From the NCBI GenBank assembly GCA_022711465.1, contig JAKLEZ010000002.1, forward strand, positions 62,001 through 126,000: DNA of 64,000 bases, in the 5' to 3' direction. The position numbers and the translations under genes were made by a program. The notes under the pieces were generated by a model. It made no database searches. It worked only from the letters and a program-made list of their open reading frames with translations, and was not told the origin of the DNA. This document shows positions 16,048 through 25,072 of the stretch, piece by piece (within the stretch, counting starts at the first letter, position 1; each line of letters starts with the position of its first letter). Source of the stretch: Planctomycetota bacterium (GTDB lineage: Bacteria; Planctomycetota; Phycisphaerae; UBA1845; PWPN01).

Positions 16048-17918
16048 CGGACGAACGCTTCAATCGCGTAGTACTCCGGCAGCCCGAGCGCATTGTACTT
16101 GCCGGCGGTCTCCTTGTTCCGAGCCTCCGCTCGCTGCCAGAACTCGCGATCGTCGTACGGGCCGGGGAACAGGGCCTTGTCCTTCTGCGACTGGTGCTTG
16201 AAGATGCCGAAGATCTTGTGCGTGGCCTGGGCCTTGGATAGGGGCACGGCCATGTCGATCATGTCCACGTCCCACTCCTGCCAGGCCCCACGGTAAAGCC
16301 AGACCGCCTCCGGATACTCTTCCTTCGACAGCCGGCGAAGAGCCTGGAAGATCGCCTCGGCGCAGAGCCGGTGCGTGCCGTGCGGGTCGGCCATCTCGCC
16401 GGCCAGGAAAACCCAATCCGGCCGAACCTCACCCAGAACGTCAAGCACCAGCGTCACATCCTCCTCGCCAATCGGCCGCTTCCTGACCTCGCCGGTCTGG
16501 TAGAACGGCATGTTCAGAAAATGAATGTGCTTGAAGGGGATCTTCATCCAGCGGCAGGCGGCCGCAGCCTCGTTACGCCGGATCCAGTCCTTGATGATCT
16601 GAACCTCCGGGATGTCCACCGCCCCCGGAGCCTTAGATGTAAAAAACTCCTTTACCTTCTTGACAAACTCGCTGGTCCTCTTGGTCTCAAACTTGAAAAT
16701 GTGGTTCAGGTCCGACCAGAAATTGAGCATCTGCCGCGCGTAGTCGTCAAAAATGGCGATGTTGCCGCTGGTCATGTAAGCGGTGTGAACCTCGTTGCCC
16801 GCACAGACAAACTCGCTCAGCGTGCCACCCATGCTGATAACGTCATCGTCCGGGTGGGGGCTGAAACAGATCATCTTCTTGCCGGTGGGGGCCATGCCCC
16901 GCCGGACAATCGTCTCCCACAGCCGGCGGCCAACCTTCACGTTGAGGTCGTCCACCGGACCGGCCTTGCGGACCAGCGAGGCCAGGTGATGCTCGTCGTA
17001 ATCGTTCTGGTCGAGCTTCAGAATGCTCTTCCCTGTCAGCAGCCCAAGCCAGATCACCGCTCGATGCTGGTACTCCGGACTCCACTCGATCTCACCCAGC
17101 AACCACGGCGTGTCCGCCCGAGTCAGGTCACCGCCCGCCGCCGGGTCTACGAAGATTTGCGCGTTCGGATGCTCCTGGAGGAAACTGGCCGCGACCGAGT
17201 CGGTAATCGGCCCTTCAACCGCCTTCCGGATGATCGGCGCCTTCTGCTCGCCAAACGCCATGAGCAGCACCTGCCGGGCATCGAGAATCGTCCCCACGCC
17301 CATCGTGATCGCCTGCTTGGGCACATTCGATTCCCCAAAGAAGTCGGAAGCGGCGTCCATGCGGGTCACACGGTCCAGCGAAATCACCCGGGTCCGCGAT
17401 TCACGCGACGATCCCGGCTCGTTGAACCCAACATGCCCGGTCCGACCAATGCCCAGGATCTGCACGTCGATGCCCCCGGCCGCCTTGATCCTTGCTTCGT
17501 AGCCCTCGCAGAACGAGGCAATCTCGCTTTCCTTCAACGCCCCGTCGGGCATGCTGATGCTCGCCGCGGGAATGTTGACGTGATCAAAGAAATTCTCCTT
17601 CATCCACCGGTGGTAGCTCTGAATGCTGTCCGGCGGCATCGGATAGTACTCGTCAAGGTTGAACGAGATCACCTTGCTGAAGTCCAGCCCCTCTTCGCGA
17701 TGCATGCGAATCAACTCGCGATACACGTTGATCGGCGTGTGACCCGTGGCCAGACCGAGCACCGTTCGCTTGCCTTCCCGGTTGTGCCTCCGGATGACAT
17801 CCGCAAGGATGCCGGCCACACGCAGGGCCGCGTCTAGGTCAGACCCACAAATGGTCGTGGGAATCTTCTCCAGGGCCTTGAAGGCCTTGCCTTCGGGCGG
17901 GGCTTCTTTTCGAATCAC
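16032..17918 (-). CDS. NagB-like / PIG-L deacetylase fusion
   Basis: 628 residues. Residues 20-270 are a NagB/RpiA-fold domain like glucosamine-6-phosphate deaminase: LGLATGHTPINVYREL, FNLDEYYPM (D89) and GIGRTGHVGFNEPGSS. In E. coli NagB the last motif is N-D-G-H; here the Asp is Thr160 while His162 and Glu167 remain. Residues 348-600 are a PIG-L (LmbE) zinc-dependent N-deacetylase: HPDDD at 355-359 and DPHGTHR at 511-517 supply metal ligands. Together they suggest sequential deacetylation and deamination of an amino sugar or its derivative. Similar fusions are known in Bacteroidetes and Planctomycetes. The start is GTG 17918 with AAGGACAG upstream. There is no signal peptide, so it is cytoplasmic. 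Confidence 0.88.
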   Translation of the reverse strand: MIRKEAPPEGKAFKALEKIPTTICGSDLDAALRVAGILADVIRRHNREGKRTVLGLATGHTPINVYRELIRMHREEGLDFSKVISFNLDEYYPMPPDSIQSYHRWMKENFFDHVNIPAASISMPDGALKESEIASFCEGYEARIKAAGGIDVQILGIGRTGHVGFNEPGSSRESRTRVISLDRVTRMDAASDFFGESNVPKQAITMGVGTILDARQVLLMAFGEQKAPIIRKAVEGPITDSVAASFLQEHPNAQIFVDPAAGGDLTRADTPWLLGEIEWSPEYQHRAVIWLGLLTGKSILKLDQNDYDEHHLASLVRKAGPVDDLNVKVGRRLWETIVRRGMAPTGKKMICFSPHPDDDVISMGGTLSEFVCAGNEVHTAYMTSGNIAIFDDYARQMLNFWSDLNHIFKFETKRTSEFVKKVKEFFTSKAPGAVDIPEVQIIKDWIRRNEAAAACRWMKIPFKHIHFLNMPFYQTGEVRKRPIGEEDVTLVLDVLGEVRPDWVFLAGEMADPHGTHRLCAEAIFQALRRLSKEEYPEAVWLYRGAWQEWDVDMIDMAVPLSKAQATHKIFGIFKHQSQKDKALFPGPYDDREFWQRAEARNKETAGKYNALGLPEYYAIEAFVRYTDV

Positions 17919-18586
17919 GGCAGTCTGTCCTTACACTCTGACCTCACCACCGATGAAAACGCAGGTACTCCATCAGGGCGAAACAAAAACCCCGGTCGAC
18001 GCTCTCCATGACAAACCTGCCGTCCGACCGAGGCTGTCCATAGACACCAATCGTAAACCGGCATTATCGCGGCGCCATCCCCGCTTGGCAAGCGCCTATG
18101 ACATAAGTCCGATAATCAGGCAGTTTCGAACGTCAGAAAACGACTGGAGCCCACCGGCCGGCCGACGTCGCCCAACCCTCCCACCCGCCGGCCCCTCGAA
18201 ACCGCAAGGACACGCCCAACCCCCCCCGCAATACGCAAGGGGCTCTGACCGCAGCCCCGCTTCGGCACGACGCCGTCTATGCCCACGCCCGCCCCGGCCA
18301 TGCGAGGACCGCACCCTCCGTGACACCACAACCGGCAGCCCATCACCGTCGACACCCGCCCAGTCACGATCACACGATGGAACCGCTCCCACCCCAGCCA
18401 TCCGGCTGAAGCCGCCCATCCCGGGCAGCAAGCAGGGCGACCGGACATGGACCGTAAGTTGATCCTGTATCCACCCACGCTATCCTGGACAACCGGCGCC
18501 CACAGCCGGATGCGCGGGCAGGATCCTCGATGATCGGGCCAGGCACCCATACCCACGGAAGCCTCAGCAACACGAAAGGACCGGAC
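17919..18586 (+). other. Divergent intergenic region, no gene seen
   Basis: 668 bp between the start codons of the NagB/PIG-L fusion and the GH38-like gene. It is C-rich on the plus strand and I find no frame with coding character. On the plus strand TTGATC (18459-18464), 16 nt, TATCCT (18481-18486) is a weak promoter candidate for the GH38-like gene. A short palindrome GCTTG-G-CAAGC lies at 18083-18093. Confidence 0.5.
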
Positions 18587-21500
18587 ATGCGCTTATCACT
18601 TCGCTTCGCCTCGGCGGCGACCACCGCGGCTTCGGTAGCATCGCGTTCGACAAACGAGCTGCAGCCCCGCCGGCGGTCTGGCCACCTCGTCCCCTGCATT
18701 CTGGCCGTGGCCCTGGCCGGACCGAGCACCCCGGCCCAGCAGGCCACGCCTGCCCCGGCGGTGGTCAAGCCCCTGGCCGACGGGATTCTCCAGCTCGACG
18801 CCGGCACCGCGGTTATCCACGGCCAGACTGCCCGGTTCATGGTGCTCGAGGGCGTCGGCAATATCTGCTATTGGACCGATGGGGCGGAATGGCTCTCCTG
18901 GCAGGTAGTACTGGATCGCTCCGGCGAGTACGTCGTGGAGATGCGATACTCCTGCCACGCCGGCTCGGAAGGCAGTACGTTCGAGGTCGCACTCGACGGG
19001 CAAACCTTGTTGGGCACCATCGCGGTTCATACCGGCACTTGGCTCGACCACGAGATTGCCAGGATCGGCACCCTGAGGGTCGGGCGCGCCGGCCCCCTCG
19101 CCCTCTCCCTCAAACCCACCAGGAAACCCGGCCAGGCGGTCATGAACCTGGTGTGGCTGCGGCTGATACCGGCCCGAGACTATGACGCCTATCGGTCCCG
19201 CACCGCCGCCGAACGCCGGCAGAAGTCCCCCCCTCTGCCCGCTCGGGCCTTCGTGGTACCCAACTTCCACCCCGCCAGCTGCGGCTGGCTCACCAATTGG
19301 TCCACTGAGCGAAACTACTGCGCCAACAGCTACCTCGACCACCTCGACCGCGTCCGCGATGACGCCAATTACTGCTTCGCCCTCTCCGAGTGCAATAACA
19401 TGATCGCCATCCGCAACTTCCAGCCGCGGCGCTTCGCCGAGCTGAAAGAACGCATCGCCCAGGGCCGGGTCGAACTGGTCAACGCATTCTTCCTCGAACC
19501 GACGATCAATCTCTCCGGCGGCGAGGCCCTGGCCAGAATGGGCATCGAGGGACTTCGCTGGCAGCAGCAGGTCATGGGAGCCCGGCCGCGGTTCTGCTGG
19601 GCGATCGATGTGTGCGGTACCCACTACCAGATGGCCCAGTTGTGCGCTCAGCTCGGACTCGAAGCCCTCATCTACACTCGCCGCAACCGGACCGACAAGA
19701 GCATCTTCTGGTCCGAATCCCCGGATGGCTCACGCATCCTCACCCTCGTGCCGGGCCACTACTCCGACGACATCGGCGGATGCTACGCGGCCCGGGAGCC
19801 CCTGAACCCAGCCCAGCTACGCAGCATGGCCGGGGCTATCGCTTCAAAGGTCGGCTACACGCCCCCCGGACTCCCCGTGCTCATCCTCGGCGGCTACGGC
19901 GACTACGCCTTGGCCCCGGCACGGCCCGAGAACCCGACCGAACTCCTGAAAGAATGGAAAAACTACCGCCCTGACTGTGACCTGCGCTTCAGTACCCTGT
20001 CGTCGTATGTCGATGCCGTGCTGCCCGACATCAAATCCGGCAAGCTCGAGTTGCCCACCGTCCGCGTCAGCACGAACTTCACTTTCGATTCCTTCTGGAT
20101 TCAGAACCCGCGAGTGAAGAGCTGGTATCGCCGTGACGAACACGCCCTGCAAGCTGCCGAAACCCTGGCCACCATCGCCAGCCTCAAGAGCGACTTCGTG
20201 TACCCCGCGCAGCAACTCTATCACGCGTGGCTGCTGATGCTGCTGAATATGGACCGCAACACGCTCTGGGGAGCCGCCGGCGGCATGGTATTCGAACACC
20301 AGACCTCATGGGACGCGCGCGACCGCTTCGAGTGGGTCGAACGCACCAGCGCCGCCACCCTGGATGCCGCCGCCCGCAAGCTCGCCGGCCAGGACGCGAA
20401 TGTCACCCTGTTCAACCCCGCGAACTGGCACCGCACCGATCCGCTCTGCCTGAAACTGCCCCCCGGAACACGCCTCGCCGACGGGCTCTGCCAGGCCACC
20501 GGCAACGGGATGACGCTGTGCCGCCTCGACGTGCCCCCAACCGGACTCCTCGGCGTCGAGACCAGAACCGGGGCGGCACCGGCCCCCAAAACCATCGCGT
20601 TGCCGCCGGTCGTCGAAACCAACTTCTACACCGCTCAACTGGACGCATCCACCGGGGCCCTGACCAGCCTCAAGCTGAAACCGTCCGGACGCCAGATGCT
20701 CGGCGGGCCGGCCAACGTCCTGGTCGCCGAGAAACACGTCGGCGATAGCGATCCGGGTGACTTCACCGAGGCCCGCCCGAAACGACCCCGACTGGCCACC
20801 TCGAGCGACTCCAGGTCCACCGTTACCGTCACCGAGGGACCGCTGGCGATGACCGTCGAGGCTCAAGGCGAGTTCTACGGAGGTGGAACCGGACGACGCA
20901 TCACCCGCTTCTTCAAGAACCATCCACGCATCGAATTCGAGACGCAACTGAACGACATCCCCAACCGGACCGTCGTCGTCGCCGAATTCCCCCTCGCCGA
21001 AACCCCCGCCGAGATCCGCCGCGGCATACCCTTCGGCTTCTCCCGGGACGACGGCCAGGTGCAGGGCATCACCCCGGCAGTGCGCTGGAGCGACTATGCC
21101 TCGCCCGGCAAAGGCGGCGTCGCAATCCTCGACCGCGGCTTGACCGGACGGGAAATCAACGACCGAACCCCCGTCCTGTACCTGCTCAATGCCACCGAGA
21201 AGTACAACGGCTATCCCAATGCCTGGCTCAGCGGCAAAGGCTCGCACCGCTTCGAGTACGCCCTCGTGGCCCACGACACGGATTGGCCGGCCGCCCGAAT
21301 CCCGCAGCTGGCCTGGGAATACAACTGCCCGGTCATCCTGGCCGATCGCTGCAGACCGGTCGCAACCGCCTCGTTCGTGCATACCTCCGACAACCTCATC
21401 GTCGAGGTCATGCGCCGCGACGGCCAGGACATCGAAATCAGATTGCTCGAGACCATCGGCCAGGCAGGTATCGCCGAAGTCACCGTCGATCTGCCGCACA

Positions 21501-21736
21501 CCAACGCCGCCCTCACCAGCCTGGTCGGCGATCATCCCCACAGCCTCGACGGCGGCCCGACATACAAATTCCCCGTCCGCCCCCAGCAGATCATCACCCT
21601 GCGACTTCGCACCGCCACAGCACTCCAGCCGGTCAAGCCGCTCCTGGAGTGGGACGAACTGGTTCCACCTGCGAAGCTCCCCGCCCTGCGGGAACATCTC
21701 AAGAACGTCAAGGGACATCCGCCCCGGGGCTCCTGA
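18587..21736 (+). CDS. Exported GH38-like alpha-mannosidase family protein
   Basis: 1049 residues. A signal-like hydrophobic stretch at residues 33-50 follows a long basic leader. Residues 65-195 form a carbohydrate-binding-like sandwich (YWTDGAEWLSWQVVLDRSG, then VEMRYSCHAG), of the CBM35/DUF5077 type. A GH38 catalytic domain follows: VVPNFHPASCGWL at 223-235, the nucleophile region FCWAIDVCGTHYQMAQL (D341), then FEHQTSWDARDR, and C-terminal beta domains. GH38 enzymes are retaining, zinc-dependent alpha-mannosidases. The first motif departs from the HxD zinc-ligand pattern of Golgi mannosidase II (HSHNDPGW): His228 is kept but the Asp position is Ala with one extra residue. The start is ATG 18587 with AAAGGA 6-7 nt upstream. 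It ends 5 bp from the convergent Gfo/Idh gene. Confidence 0.85.
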   Translation: MRLSLRFASAATTAASVASRSTNELQPRRRSGHLVPCILAVALAGPSTPAQQATPAPAVVKPLADGILQLDAGTAVIHGQTARFMVLEGVGNICYWTDGAEWLSWQVVLDRSGEYVVEMRYSCHAGSEGSTFEVALDGQTLLGTIAVHTGTWLDHEIARIGTLRVGRAGPLALSLKPTRKPGQAVMNLVWLRLIPARDYDAYRSRTAAERRQKSPPLPARAFVVPNFHPASCGWLTNWSTERNYCANSYLDHLDRVRDDANYCFALSECNNMIAIRNFQPRRFAELKERIAQGRVELVNAFFLEPTINLSGGEALARMGIEGLRWQQQVMGARPRFCWAIDVCGTHYQMAQLCAQLGLEALIYTRRNRTDKSIFWSESPDGSRILTLVPGHYSDDIGGCYAAREPLNPAQLRSMAGAIASKVGYTPPGLPVLILGGYGDYALAPARPENPTELLKEWKNYRPDCDLRFSTLSSYVDAVLPDIKSGKLELPTVRVSTNFTFDSFWIQNPRVKSWYRRDEHALQAAETLATIASLKSDFVYPAQQLYHAWLLMLLNMDRNTLWGAAGGMVFEHQTSWDARDRFEWVERTSAATLDAAARKLAGQDANVTLFNPANWHRTDPLCLKLPPGTRLADGLCQATGNGMTLCRLDVPPTGLLGVETRTGAAPAPKTIALPPVVETNFYTAQLDASTGALTSLKLKPSGRQMLGGPANVLVAEKHVGDSDPGDFTEARPKRPRLATSSDSRSTVTVTEGPLAMTVEAQGEFYGGGTGRRITRFFKNHPRIEFETQLNDIPNRTVVVAEFPLAETPAEIRRGIPFGFSRDDGQVQGITPAVRWSDYASPGKGGVAILDRGLTGREINDRTPVLYLLNATEKYNGYPNAWLSGKGSHRFEYALVAHDTDWPAARIPQLAWEYNCPVILADRCRPVATASFVHTSDNLIVEVMRRDGQDIEIRLLETIGQAGIAEVTVDLPHTNAALTSLVGDHPHSLDGGPTYKFPVRPQQIITLRLRTATALQPVKPLLEWDELVPPAKLPALREHLKNVKGHPPRGS

Positions 21737-21741
21737 CCAGC

Positions 21742-22752
21742 CTACTTGATCTGCCAGTTGTGTTCCTTGACCGCCATCGTGATCCGCTCGGCCAGATCGA
21801 CCGCCGCGGCACCTTCCTCGGCAGTCACCGCCGGCCTCTCACCCGTGCGAACCGAATGCAGAAACGACTGCAGTTCCGCTCGCAGCGGCTCAACATCATC
21901 CACCACCAGCGGCTCAACCTTGACCATCGAGCCAAAGTCGGTGCCGGCCAGCTGCGAGAGATCCTCAGCCTTGTGCTCGCGGGCAAACTTCAGCAGGTCC
22001 AGGTTCGCGTCCTTCTTGATCGCGATACCGCTCTTCTTCTGATAGTCGAGCGAGAGATAGGCCTCCTGGCTGAAAACCCGGATCTTGCGCTCGGTCTTCA
22101 GAGCCAGACGCGAAGCGGTCAGATTGGCCACGCACCCGCCTTCAAAGATCACCCGGGCGTTGGCAATGTCCTCGTGCCGGCCAAGCACGCTCACCCCCAC
22201 CGCCTCCACCCGAGCCGGCTTCGCCTTCACCAGCGAGAGCACAATGTCAATGTCGTGGATCATCATGTCCATGACCACGCCAATGTCCGCCGAACGAAAA
22301 GTGAACGGGCTGATGCGATGAGTCTCGATGAACTGCGGCGAGACCTGCATGCTCCTCATCGCCCGGACCACCGGATTGAACCGCTCAGTGTGCCCGACCT
22401 GCAATAGCGCTCCATGCCGCCGGCCGATCTCGAGCAGTTCGCCCGCCGTCGCTGTGTCCGGGGCCAGCGGCTTCTCGATCAGCACCGCCACACCCGCCTC
22501 CAGGAAAGGCCGGGCCACGGCCAGGTGCGCAACCGTGGGGACGGCCACACTCACCGCCTTCACCTTGCCAAGCAGCGGGGTTATCGAGGTGTAGGCCTTG
22601 GTCTTGAACTTCGCGGCCAACTCCACCCCACGGGCCTCGTCCAGGTCGACGATCCCCACCAGCTCCGCTTCGGCCAGCTCATGGTAAATGCGCACGTGAT
22701 GACGACCCATGTGACCGGTGCCAATAACCGCGACAGGGAGAGTCTGCAACAC
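21742..22752 (-). CDS. Gfo/Idh/MocA-family NAD-dependent dehydrogenase
   Basis: About 336 residues. N-terminal Rossmann fold VAVIGTGHMGRHH, then the family's EKPLA motif (VLIEKPLAPDTATAGELL) and the GHTERFNP and HDIDIVLSLV elements of the C-terminal domain, where Lys, Asp and His typically act on the sugar. Homologs in lipid A-containing bacteria include UDP-GlcNAc 3-dehydrogenase (GnnA-like), so a nucleotide-sugar substrate is plausible but unproven. The start is non-ATG: GTG 22752 follows CTGGAG with an 8-nt spacer; TTG 22770 is the alternative. The 266-bp region beyond it (22753-23018) holds no gene. Confidence 0.88.
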   Translation of the reverse strand: MLQTLPVAVIGTGHMGRHHVRIYHELAEAELVGIVDLDEARGVELAAKFKTKAYTSITPLLGKVKAVSVAVPTVAHLAVARPFLEAGVAVLIEKPLAPDTATAGELLEIGRRHGALLQVGHTERFNPVVRAMRSMQVSPQFIETHRISPFTFRSADIGVVMDMMIHDIDIVLSLVKAKPARVEAVGVSVLGRHEDIANARVIFEGGCVANLTASRLALKTERKIRVFSQEAYLSLDYQKKSGIAIKKDANLDLLKFAREHKAEDLSQLAGTDFGSMVKVEPLVVDDVEPLRAELQSFLHSVRTGERPAVTAEEGAAAVDLAERITMAVKEHNWQIK

Positions 22753-23018
22753 AGTGTGGACTCCAGACAAATAATCAGCTGCCGGCCCCCGGCCAGGGGC
22801 GAACGTCGGTACCCGGACGCCGGCATCTGGCGATCAGCCCTCGGCCGGCGGCTGTCAATCCCCGGAAGCCGAATGACGGCGTAGTCTAACCGAAGCGCCG
22901 CCGCCGCAGGAAGCCCACTCTCACGCCAATCGACAACCGGATAACACCGAGTCCACCAAAGCGAGACCGGACCCTCACGCCACCGAACGGGAGCGGTCCC
23001 ACCCGTTTCCCACCGAGT

Positions 23019-24758
23019 TCATTTCTTGGCATAGGCCCGGACATAGTCCACGTACAGGTACGAGGGGCTCACGGCCTTGTCGATCGGCCATCCACTGCCC
23101 ATGGCCAGGTTAACCAGCATGTACAGCGGAACCTTGGCTTCCTCCGGCGTCTTCTGCTGCTGGGTCTGGATGCCGTCAAAGTAGTAGCTCACATTGTCCT
23201 CGTCGATCAGTACCCCGTAGCGGTGAAATCCCTCCGTCAGACCCGGCACGCTGATGTGGTCCCCGACGGCCGTATGCTTGCCGTTCGGCCGCCAGAGGTG
23301 CATGGTGGACATGACCAGGTTCGGGAGTGCGCCGTACCACTCCACCACGTCAATCTCCGGGTTGGTCCTGGACCGGTCGGCGAGCGACGGCTGGCCGAGC
23401 AGCCAGAACGCCGGCCACATGCCCGGGCTCGCGGGGAACTTGGCCCGCATCTCGAAGTAACCGAACTTCTGGGAAAAACCGCCCCCCTTGGGGTCGGCGG
23501 AGGCCATGATGCCGCTGCACCAGTGCCCGTCCTTCTTGGCAGCTTCGATCCGCAGAACCGGCTTGTCCGGCAGAACACCCTTGACAATCGAGAACGGAAA
23601 ACCGTCCTTCTGGGGCATGAAGCGGGCGTCGCCGAAATTCTCCTTCGTGGCCGTGAACCATCGCGTCCCCGGACCGGCCGCCGAGATGCTGAGATCCCGG
23701 AACTCGTCGTCGAAGGTCATGACGTAACCGTCCAGGTTCAACTTGGGCCCGGTCAGCCGCGGAATCGGCGCCCGAGAGTCAACCTTGAGCACGCCCACCT
23801 GGAAGGCGGTGGGATCATCCCTGAACGCCGTGACCCCATCCCCCGCCTTGAGAACCACACGCCTTCCCCCGCGATAAAGACCCGCCACGATCAAGTACTC
23901 GCCCTCCGGGCCGTCGATCGGCACGTAAATCCGGTTCTTGTACTCGACGCGTCCGGACCAGATCGAGGTCGACTCAGCAGGCGCATGGTCGGACTGGAAC
24001 ACCATCTTCCCGCCAGCGTTCAGAAGGTGAACGAAAACACGGTGGTCACTGCCCAGCGGCTCGGCATCCCAGCGATAACCGACCGCAACCTCGAAACCAG
24101 GGCGGCAGGAGGGCCGATCCGGAACCACCGAATGCAGGGTCGGATGCCCGTCCATCACGGGCCCGGGAACAACCTCGATATCATCCAGTTGAATGGAACT
24201 CGTTCCCGTCCGGGCGGTGGCCGCGTCCTTGCCAATGTTGATGCCCAGCCCCTTGGCCGGTCCGTGCCATCTGCCGTCATTGGCCCCGCCCCAGTGCTCG
24301 CCACCCACCAGATCCGCAATCTTCAGAACCACTTCCTGCCAGTCCGCGGTCGCGGCCAGGGCGACTCCACCATCCTTCTGGTGGCACTGGTCGGTGCTGT
24401 CGACGATACGCACGCCCATGCGGGTAACGTGATTCGCCTTGATCCACAGATGGATCGCCTTGAAATCCTCATCCTTGAGCCGGTCAAGATCGCGGTACGT
24501 CCCAACGTAAGCGCCGCCGGCGGTAAAGTCCGCCTCAAGCTTCAAAGAGGCCTTGCCCCCATGAGCCACCGTCGTGTCAAGGGCCAGCGATCCCTTCGCC
24601 CCCGGAAACTCCCGGCCATCGACGTAACTCCACCCGTCCCGCCCGTTTTCGAAGTCCTCCAGGATCTTCCTCGGTGCCTCGGCCTGGGCCTGTCCCCAGA
24701 GAGTCGGCGGGAAGATCGCTACGCACACGATCACCGTGAAGAGCAGGTCAAGTCTCAT
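23019..24758 (-). CDS. Exported GH16 beta-glucanase/beta-galactanase-like enzyme
   Basis: 579 residues with a Sec signal (MRLDLLFTVIVCVAIFPP...). Residues 30-190 form a carbohydrate-binding-like beta domain ending in SIQLDDIEVVPG, and a second sandwich follows. The C-terminal 230 residues are a GH16 jelly roll with the catalytic signature NPEIDVVEWYG (E-I-D-x-x-E: nucleophile and acid/base Glu). GH16 enzymes cleave beta-1,3/1,4-glucans, agarose, carrageenan or porphyran; the exact substrate cannot be read here. GAGG 7-8 nt upstream supports ATG 24758. The upstream region holds a tandem repeat and hairpin (24865-24917) that may regulate the gene. Confidence 0.9.
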   Translation of the reverse strand: MRLDLLFTVIVCVAIFPPTLWGQAQAEAPRKILEDFENGRDGWSYVDGREFPGAKGSLALDTTVAHGGKASLKLEADFTAGGAYVGTYRDLDRLKDEDFKAIHLWIKANHVTRMGVRIVDSTDQCHQKDGGVALAATADWQEVVLKIADLVGGEHWGGANDGRWHGPAKGLGINIGKDAATARTGTSSIQLDDIEVVPGPVMDGHPTLHSVVPDRPSCRPGFEVAVGYRWDAEPLGSDHRVFVHLLNAGGKMVFQSDHAPAESTSIWSGRVEYKNRIYVPIDGPEGEYLIVAGLYRGGRRVVLKAGDGVTAFRDDPTAFQVGVLKVDSRAPIPRLTGPKLNLDGYVMTFDDEFRDLSISAAGPGTRWFTATKENFGDARFMPQKDGFPFSIVKGVLPDKPVLRIEAAKKDGHWCSGIMASADPKGGGFSQKFGYFEMRAKFPASPGMWPAFWLLGQPSLADRSRTNPEIDVVEWYGALPNLVMSTMHLWRPNGKHTAVGDHISVPGLTEGFHRYGVLIDEDNVSYYFDGIQTQQQKTPEEAKVPLYMLVNLAMGSGWPIDKAVSPSYLYVDYVRAYAKK

Positions 24759-24864
24759 CACCGCCTCGTTCCGTTGGATAACGGTACGGATCACATCAAG
24801 GCTTGAACGAGTCCGGGAACGAACCACTCCCGCCCGCCGCCATGGTCAGGATATCCGGCCAGAA

Positions 24865-24917
24865 CCTGTCTCAGCCAGGAGTACCAGTGCCTGTCTCAGC
24901 CAGGAGTGTGGGACAGG
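24865..24917 (-). repeat. Tandem 18-nt repeat with hairpin upstream of the GH16 gene
   Basis: The 18-mer CCTGTCTCAGCCAGGAGT occurs at 24865-24882 and again at 24890-24907, period 25. The second copy also forms an imperfect inverted repeat with the following TGGGACAGG (24909-24917): a 9-bp stem with one G-T pair and a loop of about 10 nt. It lies about 107-160 bp upstream of the GH16 start and 156 bp beyond the stop of the response-regulator gene. It may be a double operator or a terminator of the regulator transcript. The rest of 24759-25072 shows nothing else. Confidence 0.5.
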
Positions 24918-25072
24918 CTTCCACCTTGTCACTCAACCGGCAAGATGCCGATTCTGCCCCACACCTAATGGATTGACTCAAACACCTCCCGCCGCCCGGG
25001 TTCACCATCCGCCCCTTCGCCCGGACCATGACCTCCACGTTCATGTTAGCCCGATAGGTGAACGACTCGGCC

